Shown: positions 1 through 6,129 of the stretch, in pieces
Layout of the letters: each line of letters opens with the position of its first letter
Position numbering within the stretch: position 1 is the first letter of the stretch
Origin: Anaerolineales bacterium
Lineage (GTDB): Bacteria > Chloroflexota > Anaerolineae > Anaerolineales > Villigracilaceae
DNA length: 15,090 nucleotides
Assembly: GCA_029933275.1 (NCBI GenBank)
Contig: JAOZOM010000019.1
Location: forward strand, 1-15,090
Reading direction: 5' to 3'
The notes under the pieces: generated by a model
Told to the model about the DNA's origin: nothing
What the model saw: only the letters and a program-made list of their open reading frames with translations
Databases searched by the model: none
Program-made: the position numbers and the translations under genes

Positions 1-192
1 ATGATATTCATAATTGGGGGATTTTAAGATAGACTTGTGGGGAGATTTTTTTCAAGTTTATCACGAAAGGGTTTCCCGTATCTTCTCGAATTTTCGGGGT
101 AAGTTTTCCTTTTTCCCCCGCATTCTGAAATATTTCATCGACCTTCGTGGTAAACTCGCCGTTGAAAATAATAAAAAGGTGGCACATGTCAC
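1..192. other. Upstream gap without a supported gene
   Basis: This AT-rich stretch precedes the decarboxylase gene. No reading frame here has a ribosome binding site or a recognisable protein. Bases 140-157 (GACCTTCGTGGTAAACTC) resemble the end of the repeat-rich element found before the lipoamide dehydrogenase gene at 2460-2479. A 7-base word (CACATGT) is repeated in tandem at 183-196, just across the start codon. I see no convincing -35/-10 pair, so the promoter of the first gene may lie here or further upstream. Confidence 0.5.
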
Positions 193-1170
193 ATGTCTAT
201 TAGAACTGCAACTGCACTCGCACATCCAAATATCGCATTTATCAAATACTGGGGGAACCGTGATCACGACCTGCGCATCCCCGTTAATGGTTCTTTTTCA
301 ATGAATTTAGCTGGGCTTTTCGCTGAGACTCAAGTTTTTTTCCGCGAAGAACTTCAGCAAGACCAATTAATTTTGAACCGCAACAAGATTCGTGGCGCGG
401 GATTAACGCGCATCAGCCATATTTTGGATGAAGTTCGCAGAAAAGCGAATCTTCAACTCTATGCCGAAGTCTCTAGCAAAAACAATTTCCCCACCGGCGC
501 GGGGATTGCCTCCTCCGCCGCGGCGTTTGCCGCTTTAGCTCTCGCCGCGTCCAAAGCCGCGGGGCTAGACCTCGATGAACGCGCCCTCTCCATTTTGGCG
601 CGACACGGTTCAGGATCAGCGTGCCGCTCCATCCCCAGCGGATTTACAGAATGGACAGACGGCAAAACAGACGAAGATTCCTATTCTTTTTCCATTGCTC
701 CGCCAGAGCATTGGGATTTAGTTGATTGTGTCGCCATCATCAGTAGCGGGCATAAAGGAATCGGCTCCACACAGGGGCATCGTTTAGCGGAAACCAGTCC
801 ACTGCAAAAGGCGCGCATCTCGGACGCACCCCGCCGCATTGAGATTTGCCGCAAAGCCATTCTCGAAAGAGATTTTGAAACCTTCGCATCCATCGTAGAG
901 AAAGATTCCGACTTGATGCACGCGGTAATGATGACTTCAAATCCCGCGCTATTTTATTGGAAGCCAGCCACACTTCACGTGATGGAATCCGTCCGTGCTT
1001 GGCGGGCGAAAGGTCTTCCAGTCTTCTATACGATTGATGCGGGACCGAATGTCCACGTCATCACTTTAAAAGAAAAAATGAACGAAGTGAAACGAAAACT
1101 AGAAAATCTAGAGGGCGTACAAAAAATTCTCACGGCTGGCGTTGGCGGTGCGGCGCGGATTCTTGAATAA
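193..1170 (+). CDS. mvaD: Mevalonate (di)phosphate decarboxylase, GHMP kinase superfamily
   Basis: ATP-dependent decarboxylase of the mevalonate route to isopentenyl precursors; cytoplasmic, 325 aa, the usual size. Seen: the N-terminal block with N13, K18, Y19 and W20 (PNIAFIKYWG); the GHMP ATP-binding loop PTGAGIASS at 100-108; the phosphate-binding SGSACRS block at 140-146 (S140, S142, R145); and the catalytic Asp, D282, in IDAGPN. The start is backed by AAGGTGG at about 176-182. One family residue differs: the Lys usually following KYWG (Lys22 in yeast numbering, which this protein matches residue for residue here) is Asn22. Chloroflexota are known to include a variant pathway (Roseiflexus castenholzii) in which a close homologue acts on mevalonate 5-phosphate, so the substrate, mono- or diphosphate, is not settled by sequence alone. 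The family is certain. It is followed after 45 bases by rseP, probably on one transcript. Confidence 0.9.
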   Translation: MSIRTATALAHPNIAFIKYWGNRDHDLRIPVNGSFSMNLAGLFAETQVFFREELQQDQLILNRNKIRGAGLTRISHILDEVRRKANLQLYAEVSSKNNFPTGAGIASSAAAFAALALAASKAAGLDLDERALSILARHGSGSACRSIPSGFTEWTDGKTDEDSYSFSIAPPEHWDLVDCVAIISSGHKGIGSTQGHRLAETSPLQKARISDAPRRIEICRKAILERDFETFASIVEKDSDLMHAVMMTSNPALFYWKPATLHVMESVRAWRAKGLPVFYTIDAGPNVHVITLKEKMNEVKRKLENLEGVQKILTAGVGGAARILE

Positions 1171-1178
1171 AAAGAGGA

Positions 1179-1184
1179 TATAAT
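1179..1184 (+). promoter_or_regulatory. Possible -10 element before rseP
   Basis: A perfect TATAAT lies 31 bases before the rseP start codon, which would give a leader of about 25 bases containing the AGGAAA ribosome binding site at 1204-1209. No matching -35 hexamer is seen 16-18 bases upstream and there is no TGn extension, so this is only a candidate for internal initiation between mvaD and rseP. Confidence 0.3.
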
Positions 1185-1215
1185 TGGGGAAATTTAACGA
1201 TTTAGGAAAAATTTT

Positions 1216-2334
1216 ATGAATACAAATCTCCTTACAGGGCTAATTTTCGTTGCCGTTTTTGGCAGCGTGATTTTGATTCACGAACTTGGTCATTTTGTTG
1301 TTGGCAAATTATTTAAAGTTGAAATTGAAGAATTCGGCATCGGAATTCCCCCGAAAATGCTCACTCTTTTTCAATGGAGAGAGACCGAATTCACCCTCAA
1401 TTGGCTCCCCTTTGGCGGATTCAACCGCTTCAAAGGTGAAAATAACCCCGAAATAGAAGGTGGACTTGCCGCTGCGAATCCTTGGGTGCGCCTCGCTGTT
1501 CTTCTCGCGGGAGCAACGATGAATTTATTGCTCGGTGTGCTTGTTTACAGCATCATTATCGCCCAATTGGGGATTCCTGATTTCAACACCATCCAGGTTT
1601 TTGACGTAACACCGGGGTCGCCCGCGGCTCAAGCTGGCTTCCGTGTCGAAGACATTTTCCTAAAAATTAACGGCGAAACGATAAAAAGCGAACCCCAGCT
1701 TCGGGGCATCATCCATGACAACCTCGACAAAGAGCTTCTCTTTACTCTCCAGCGCGGTGATGAGATTATCGAAACCGCCGCTATCCCCCTCAGTTCTCGG
1801 AGTGCCGAAGATGGCGCATTAGGATTTCTCCCTAGCTATGGCTATCAACCCTCTCCCTCTTTTTTAACATCGCTTTCTTACGGCGTGCAAACCACTTTTT
1901 ATACTGCAAAAGATATTTTGCTCTTACCCGCCCAACTTTTACGCGGCTCCCTTAGCCCGGATGAAGCGCGTTTTCTCGGTTTCAGGGGAATTTATAATAT
2001 CCTCCAACAAACCGTAAATGCAGATGTAGAGAGCCGCGCAGAACAACCAGCGGCAACCTCCTCGGCACCTACCCCCGTGCCTCCGCCAACTTACTACACC
2101 TTAAACCTGATTGCGAGTCTCACAATTACTTTAGGCGTTTTCAATTTACTCCCTTTCCCCGCTTTAGATGGTGGCAGGATTTTCTTTGTTCTACCCGAGA
2201 TATTTCTTAAGAAACGCGTCCCTGCCAAATTTGAAAATATCGTCCACGGGGTCGGGATTATGCTCCTGCTCGGTTTTATGCTCTATGTTAACGTAATGGA
2301 TTTTATTGATCCGGTTAATATCGTTTTACCCTAA
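1216..2334 (+). CDS. rseP: RseP-like site-2 membrane metalloprotease (M50)
   Basis: Intramembrane zinc metalloprotease of the RseP/SpoIVFB/S2P class, which cleaves membrane-bound regulators such as anti-sigma factors. 372 aa, with one PDZ domain, so shorter than E. coli RseP, which has two. Seen: first membrane helix with the zinc motif H22-E23-L-G-H26; a hydrophobic segment near residues 90-115; a PDZ domain at about 125-200 (core GSPAAQAGF); a Pro/Ala-rich linker near 275-292; and the second active-site motif LLPFPALDGG with D318, followed by a last membrane helix. AGGAAA at 1204-1209 supports the ATG. The substrate cannot be told from the window: no sigma or anti-sigma gene is adjacent. 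In many bacteria this gene lies near dxr, cdsA or uppS; here the isoprenoid neighbour is a mevalonate-pathway gene instead. Confidence 0.93.
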   Translation: MNTNLLTGLIFVAVFGSVILIHELGHFVVGKLFKVEIEEFGIGIPPKMLTLFQWRETEFTLNWLPFGGFNRFKGENNPEIEGGLAAANPWVRLAVLLAGATMNLLLGVLVYSIIIAQLGIPDFNTIQVFDVTPGSPAAQAGFRVEDIFLKINGETIKSEPQLRGIIHDNLDKELLFTLQRGDEIIETAAIPLSSRSAEDGALGFLPSYGYQPSPSFLTSLSYGVQTTFYTAKDILLLPAQLLRGSLSPDEARFLGFRGIYNILQQTVNADVESRAEQPAATSSAPTPVPPPTYYTLNLIASLTITLGVFNLLPFPALDGGRIFFVLPEIFLKKRVPAKFENIVHGVGIMLLLGFMLYVNVMDFIDPVNIVLP

Positions 2335-2528
2335 GCGAACGTCTAAAAACAACTTCCCGAAAAACGCACCACAGAAATACGGAGAACACATCTGTGTCTG
2401 CACACAATGCAGGCAAAGTTTTTCTCTGTGAACACAAAGAATTTCTTCGTGTTCTTTGTGACTTTGTGGTGAAAACTTATTCTTAGATGATTACTAAGTA
2501 TCGCATTATCAAGAACAGGAGATTCATC
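2335..2528. repeat. Intergenic gap with CTTTGTG/CACAAAG repeat element
   Basis: No gene is seen in this 194-base gap. It is dense in the word CACAAAG or CACA and its complement. ACACA/TGTGT form a small hairpin at 2386-2390/2393-2397. GAACACAAAGAA (2430-2441) faces TTCTTCGTGTTC (2443-2454) with one mismatch. The words CTTCGTG, CTTTGTG and CTTTGTG then follow each other between 2445 and 2470, ending in GTGGTGAAAAC. From general knowledge, strings of this kind recur between genes in many environmental bacteria including Chloroflexota; their function is unknown to me. The last 20 bases resemble 140-157 upstream of mvaD. Confidence 0.5.
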
Positions 2529-3932
2529 ATGGAAAAGAATTATGATTTGATTATCATCGGGGCGGGACCGGGCGGGTATGTTGCCGCGATCCGTGCCGCA
2601 CAGTTGGGACAGAAGACCGCAATTATTGATAAACGTTGGCTAGGCGGAGTCTGTTTGAATGTGGGCTGTATCCCCTCGAAGTCTTTGCTCAAAAATGCGG
2701 ATGTGGCGCATACGCTCCGAAAACGCGGCAAAGAGTTGGGCTTTTCTTTTGATAATTTAAATCTCGATTATGGCGTGGCGGTGAAACGCTCGCGGCAGGT
2801 CTCGAATCGGCTGGTGAAGGGGGTAGGATTCTTGATGAAGAAAAACGGGGTTGATGTCTATATGGGTGCGGCAAAATTGGTTGCGAAGGATAAAGTTCAG
2901 GTCATCGCCGAAGATGGTAGCAAGCGTAGTTTAGATGCAAAGAATATCATTCTTGCAACTGGAGCAAGTGCAATCCTTCCCGCCGCGTGGCAGGTGAATG
3001 AGGAGAAGGTGCTTAGTTATTTGGAGGCAATTACACAAGATAAACTCCCGGAATCGGTGGTAATTATTGGTTCGGGCGCGATTGGAGTCGAATTTGCAAC
3101 CGTGTGGAGTTCTTACGGCGTAGATGTGACCATCGTTGAGATGTTGCCACGAATTGTCCCGATGGAGGATGAGGAAGTTTCAGCGGAATTGGCAAAGGCG
3201 TTCAAGAAGCGCAAAATCAAGATGCTAGTCGGGCATAAAGTGGAGGGGATAGAGGATGTCGAAGGCGCGGGGGTGAAGGTAAGAGTCTCAGTTGGGGAAG
3301 AGGAAAAGATTCTCGAAGCCGCGCAGGTTTTGGTCGCGGTCGGCTTCCGTCCCAATTCCAAAAATATAGGTTTAGAAGAGGTCGGAATCCAAATTAATGA
3401 ACGCGGTTTTGTTGAGATTGACGAAAAAATGGGGACGAATATCTCCGGCATTTGGGCGATTGGCGATTTGACCGGAAAGCTGATGCTGGCGCATGTTGGC
3501 TCGGCGATGGGGATTGTGGCAGCGGAGCAGATTGCGGGGTTGGAGACGCAGGTTTTGAATTATGAAATGATGCCACGCGCGACTTATTGCCAACCGCAAG
3601 TCGCTTCTTTTGGGATCACGGAGACGCAGGCGCGGGAACGTGGGTATGAGATTAAGGTGGTTAAATTCCCGTTTCAGGCGAATGGGAAGGCTCTTGGTTT
3701 GGGAGAATATGCTGGTTGGGTAAAGTTGATTGTGGATGAAAAAAGCGAGCAGCTTTTGGGCGCGCATTTGATTGGTCCCGAAGTGACTGAGTTGTTGCCT
3801 GAGCTAACTTTGGCGCAAATGATGCAACTTACGCCCGCCGACATTTCACGAAATGTCCATGCACACCCGACTTTGAGTGAAACACTGATGGAAGCCGCGC
3901 ACGCAGCGGAGGGAATGGCGATTCATTTGTGA
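2529..3932 (+). CDS. lpdA: Dihydrolipoyl dehydrogenase (E3)
   Basis: FAD-dependent disulfide oxidoreductase that reoxidises dihydrolipoyl groups of 2-oxoacid dehydrogenase or glycine cleavage complexes, passing electrons to NAD+. 467 aa, standard length. Seen: FAD-binding GAGPGG at 11-16; redox-active disulfide C42 and C47 in GGVCLNVGCIPSK; NAD-binding GSGAIG at about 181-186; the second FAD motif (AIGDLTG); and the C-terminal dimer interface with the catalytic pair H446 and E451 in HAHPTLSE. I chose ATG 2529 over the in-frame ATG at 2487 because AGGAGA lies at 2517-2522, six bases upstream, and the extra 14 residues would precede the FAD motif without family support. No E1, E2 or lipoyl-protein gene is adjacent, so it probably serves several complexes. 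Its sense strand is G-rich, unlike most other + strand genes here. Confidence 0.94.
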   Translation: MEKNYDLIIIGAGPGGYVAAIRAAQLGQKTAIIDKRWLGGVCLNVGCIPSKSLLKNADVAHTLRKRGKELGFSFDNLNLDYGVAVKRSRQVSNRLVKGVGFLMKKNGVDVYMGAAKLVAKDKVQVIAEDGSKRSLDAKNIILATGASAILPAAWQVNEEKVLSYLEAITQDKLPESVVIIGSGAIGVEFATVWSSYGVDVTIVEMLPRIVPMEDEEVSAELAKAFKKRKIKMLVGHKVEGIEDVEGAGVKVRVSVGEEEKILEAAQVLVAVGFRPNSKNIGLEEVGIQINERGFVEIDEKMGTNISGIWAIGDLTGKLMLAHVGSAMGIVAAEQIAGLETQVLNYEMMPRATYCQPQVASFGITETQARERGYEIKVVKFPFQANGKALGLGEYAGWVKLIVDEKSEQLLGAHLIGPEVTELLPELTLAQMMQLTPADISRNVHAHPTLSETLMEAAHAAEGMAIHL

Positions 3933-3992
3933 AATTTTAGAAAAGCTAAATTTGTTAATTGGCAAATAATCCCCCTTAACTCTCTTCGGTGG

Positions 3993-3998
3993 TATTAT
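3993..3998 (+). promoter_or_regulatory. Extended -10 element, likely leaderless start
   Basis: TGGTATTAT (3990-3998) fits an extended -10 (TGn plus TATTAT). The hexamer ends 7 bases before the ATG at 4006, so transcription would begin at about 4005, at the start codon. No Shine-Dalgarno sequence is present. No good -35 is seen, as is tolerated with a TGn extension. Confidence 0.5.
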
Positions 3999-4005
3999 CG
4001 CGGGC

Positions 4006-4647
4006 ATGTTTAAATCTATTCAATGGAAAACTTTCCCGCGTGACTTTATCCGCATCGAAATTGGTTTCGCTCTTTATGGGATTTCAATCGCTCTTATGAT
4101 TCACAGTAATTTGGGAACGGGGGCATGGACGGTATTAGATGTTGCCCTCTCTCAGCTTATTGGTCTCACTGTCGGTAGGATGACAATGATATCCGGTTTC
4201 GCTGTTTTGATAGCCGCCGTGCTGATGCGTGAAAAAATTGGTTGGGGGACTTTAGCAAATATCCTAAGCATCGGACTTTGGCTCGATTTATTTCGACTCT
4301 ATATCCCAAATGTGCATGGAAATCTCCCCGTACAGGCGTTGATGTTACTCACTTCTATTTTTTTGATGGGAAACGCCAGTGCGATTTATATCGGAGTTAA
4401 CGCGGGAGCGGGACCGCGTGACAGCCTGATGCTGGCGATTCACCGCGTGACAAGTGTGAGCGTTCGTGTGGCGCGCACGGCAATCGAAGTGACCGTTGTG
4501 ATTATCGGTTGGATTCTGGGTGGTCCCGCCGGAATAGGGACGGCGGTCTTTTCGCTTTTGATTGGTCCCGCCGTACAATGGGGATTCAAAATTTTCAAAG
4601 TTACGCCGCATCAAAAAATAGAGGCGGAGAGCGTGGCGGTGAGTTAA
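4006..4647 (+). CDS. YczE/YitT-like integral membrane protein
   Basis: A 213-aa hydrophobic protein resembling the YczE/YyaS/YitT family of bacterial membrane proteins of unknown biochemical role. Seen: about five membrane-spanning segments; the Gly-rich first segment pattern ALYGISIALMIHSNLGTGAWTV split by a short turn; and the family-typical GAGPRD motif near residue 130, followed by another membrane segment (VTVVIIGWILGG). The C-terminus is short, cytoplasmic and polar. No nucleotide-binding or catalytic motif is visible, and transport or a sensor role would be a guess. It stands alone: 73 bases after lpdA and 65 before gmk, each with its own apparent -10. The ATG has no Shine-Dalgarno sequence and fits a leaderless mRNA. 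Confidence 0.7.
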   Translation: MFKSIQWKTFPRDFIRIEIGFALYGISIALMIHSNLGTGAWTVLDVALSQLIGLTVGRMTMISGFAVLIAAVLMREKIGWGTLANILSIGLWLDLFRLYIPNVHGNLPVQALMLLTSIFLMGNASAIYIGVNAGAGPRDSLMLAIHRVTSVSVRVARTAIEVTVVIIGWILGGPAGIGTAVFSLLIGPAVQWGFKIFKVTPHQKIEAESVAVS

Positions 4648-4700
4648 TTGAGCGTAAAATACTTTTACCCAACCCCCAATTCCCAATTATTTTCATCAGG

Positions 4701-4706
4701 TACAAT
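4701..4706 (+). promoter_or_regulatory. -10 element at gmk, likely leaderless start
   Basis: TACAAT ends 6 bases before the gmk ATG at 4713, which places the expected transcription start on the A of the start codon. The intervening ATATCC is no ribosome binding site. No clear -35 is seen. The pattern matches the TANNNT spacing known from leaderless genes in Deinococcus and Actinobacteria. Confidence 0.5.
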
Positions 4707-4712
4707 ATATCC

Positions 4713-5333
4713 ATGACAAACGAATTTAATATCCTCCACCCTGAACCCCTGCTTATTGTTGTTTCTGGTCCCTCTGGCGTAGGCAAAGATACTGTTTTGC
4801 ACATGATGGAAGAACGTGGCGAGTACCCTTTTCATTTTGTTGTCACCGCCACCACCCGCCCCATCCGCGAGGGGGAAGTACACGGTGTCGATTATTTCTT
4901 TGTCTCGCACGATGAATTCGCCGAAATGATCGAAAATGACGAGCTTTTTGAATACGCTATCGTCTACAACGACTATAAGGGAAATGCTAAAAAGCAAGTG
5001 CGGGACGCGCTCGACAGCGGAAAAGATGTCATTATGCGCCTCGATGTTCAAGGCGCGGCAACCGTCAAAAAAATCGTCCCCGAGGCAGTCCTCATCTTTC
5101 TGACCACCGGAAGCGAAGAAGAGTTAGTCAGCAGACTCGAAGCTCGCAAAACAGAGACTGCCGAAGGACTCAAGTTACGCATCGCCACCGCGCGCCAAGA
5201 ACTAAAACGCGCCAAAGACTTCGATTATGTGGTCGTTAACCGAGATGATGCCCTCGACAAAACCGTAGACATCATCGAAGCCATCATCCAAGCCGAACAC
5301 CATCGCACCAATCCCCGAAAGGTGAGTTTATGA
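4713..5333 (+). CDS. gmk: Guanylate kinase
   Basis: Phosphorylates GMP (and dGMP) to GDP with ATP; cytoplasmic, essential nucleotide enzyme; 206 aa, normal length. Seen: P-loop GPSGVGKDT at 19-27; GMP-binding region TTRPIREGEVHGVDYFF with both arginines and the tyrosine; E in LFEYAIVYNDYKG, a variant of the usual GNYYGT stretch that keeps the second tyrosine; LDVQGA with the conserved Asp; and a lid region (RLEARKTET) followed by VVVNRDD. The frame is open back to 4509 inside the preceding gene, but those residues have no guanylate-kinase character, and the ATG at 4713 fits the family N-terminus. The stop overlaps the next start as ATGA, so rhomboid translation is probably coupled. In many genomes gmk sits beside rpoZ; that is not the case here. 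Confidence 0.92.
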   Translation: MTNEFNILHPEPLLIVVSGPSGVGKDTVLHMMEERGEYPFHFVVTATTRPIREGEVHGVDYFFVSHDEFAEMIENDELFEYAIVYNDYKGNAKKQVRDALDSGKDVIMRLDVQGAATVKKIVPEAVLIFLTTGSEEELVSRLEARKTETAEGLKLRIATARQELKRAKDFDYVVVNRDDALDKTVDIIEAIIQAEHHRTNPRKVSL

Positions 5334-6067
5334 ACGAAACACCCATCCAAGAGCCGCACCGCCAAGTTAGCATAGCCCTGCCCTCTGCCCCCCCCCGCAT
5401 CACCTACACCATCATCGGCATCACGGTTTTTGTCTACCTGCTCCAAATGGCAAGCCAGTTTCTCCTCAACGGAGCCGATTATCCCGCCTATTACGGGATG
5501 AAAATCAACGAACTCATCCTTGATGGTCAGCTTTGGCGATTAATCACTCCCGTCCTTTTGCATGGCTCTATCATGCACATCGGATTTAATATGTACGCCC
5601 TCCTCGTCATTGGTGCGGGGATGGAAAGCCGCATGGGACATCTCCGCTTCTTGATGCTCTATCTCGTTAGCGGATTTGCGGGGAATGTTTTCTCTTTTTA
5701 CTTTTCGGATGCAAATTCCCTGGGCGCATCGACCGCGATATTTGGCTTGCTGGCTGCCGAGGGCGTTTTTCTGTATCTCAACAAGGGACTCTTCGGTCAG
5801 CGCGCCAAAAAAGCATTGAGCAATATCATCATGGTCGCGGGCGTAAACCTTCTTATCGGCATGTCCCCCGGCATTGACAACTGGGGACATATCGGCGGCT
5901 TACTCGGCGGCATAATCTTCGCGTGGTTCGGCGGTCCTCGCTGGGAAGTGGAGGGAATCGCCCCTTTTCTCCATCTCGAAGATCGGCGCAATATGCAAGA
6001 TGCAGTCATCGGTGCCTTCGTTGTGATTGGTATTTTTAGTGCAATTGCTTTTTTAAAGTTTTTATAA
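5330..6067 (+). CDS. Rhomboid-family intramembrane serine protease
   Basis: Membrane serine protease that cuts substrates within or near the bilayer; 245 aa with about six membrane segments and a short soluble N-terminus. Seen: HIGFN with N87 in the second helix region; catalytic S134 in GASTAIFG (the family motif is GxSxxxG, so Thr for the common Gly is tolerated); and catalytic H187 in NWGHIGG. The hydrophobic C-terminal segment ends at the last residues. The start overlaps the gmk stop (ATGA) and has a ribosome binding site in AAGGTGAG at about 5319-5326. Codons 20-23 contain a run of nine C (5388-5396), where slippage would destroy the frame. The substrate is unknown; linkage to gmk looks positional rather than functional. 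Confidence 0.9.
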   Translation: MNETPIQEPHRQVSIALPSAPPRITYTIIGITVFVYLLQMASQFLLNGADYPAYYGMKINELILDGQLWRLITPVLLHGSIMHIGFNMYALLVIGAGMESRMGHLRFLMLYLVSGFAGNVFSFYFSDANSLGASTAIFGLLAAEGVFLYLNKGLFGQRAKKALSNIIMVAGVNLLIGMSPGIDNWGHIGGLLGGIIFAWFGGPRWEVEGIAPFLHLEDRRNMQDAVIGAFVVIGIFSAIAFLKFL

Positions 6068-6094
6068 CAAGATTTTAATTTTCACTGCAAAACC

Positions 6095-6112
6095 CGCGTT
6101 CCATCCAACGCG
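6095..6112. repeat. Small inverted repeat before comEC
   Basis: CGCGTT (6095-6100) and AACGCG (6107-6112) are perfect complements with a 6-base loop. They lie between the rhomboid stop and the comEC start, just upstream of the probable -10. There is no T-run, so it is not a clear terminator; it could be a protein-binding site or chance. Confidence 0.35.
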
Positions 6113-6115
6113 ACC

Positions 6116-6123
6116 CATAATAT
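6116..6123 (+). promoter_or_regulatory. -10 region at comEC, likely leaderless start
   Basis: CATAATAT contains two overlapping -10-like hexamers, CATAAT (6116-6121) and TAATAT (6118-6123). The second ends 6 bases before the ATG at 6130 and would start transcription on the start codon. The spacer ACCTCC is the opposite of a ribosome binding site. No clear -35 is seen. Confidence 0.45.
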
Positions 6124-6129
6124 ACCTCC

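Noticed and set aside
183..196. Tandem CACATGT as an operator related to the one at 14973-15002
   Set aside because: It shares only the core ACATGT; the defining half-site with central CG is absent and the repeat crosses a start codon.
14..304. Open frame of 96 codons overlapping the decarboxylase start
   Set aside because: It has no ribosome binding site, no family resemblance, and runs through the well-supported decarboxylase N-terminus in another frame.
2487..2528. Earlier in-frame start for lpdA
   Set aside because: It adds 14 basic residues before the FAD motif; the ATG at 2529 has AGGAGA six bases upstream and fits the family N-terminus.
3932..3953. AT-rich hairpin after lpdA as a terminator
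   Set aside because: The stem is about 8 bp, nearly all A-T, has a bulge, and is not followed by a T-run.
4509..4712. N-terminal extension of guanylate kinase into the upstream membrane-protein gene
   Set aside because: The extra residues are the shadow of the upstream gene in another frame and are absent from the enzyme family.
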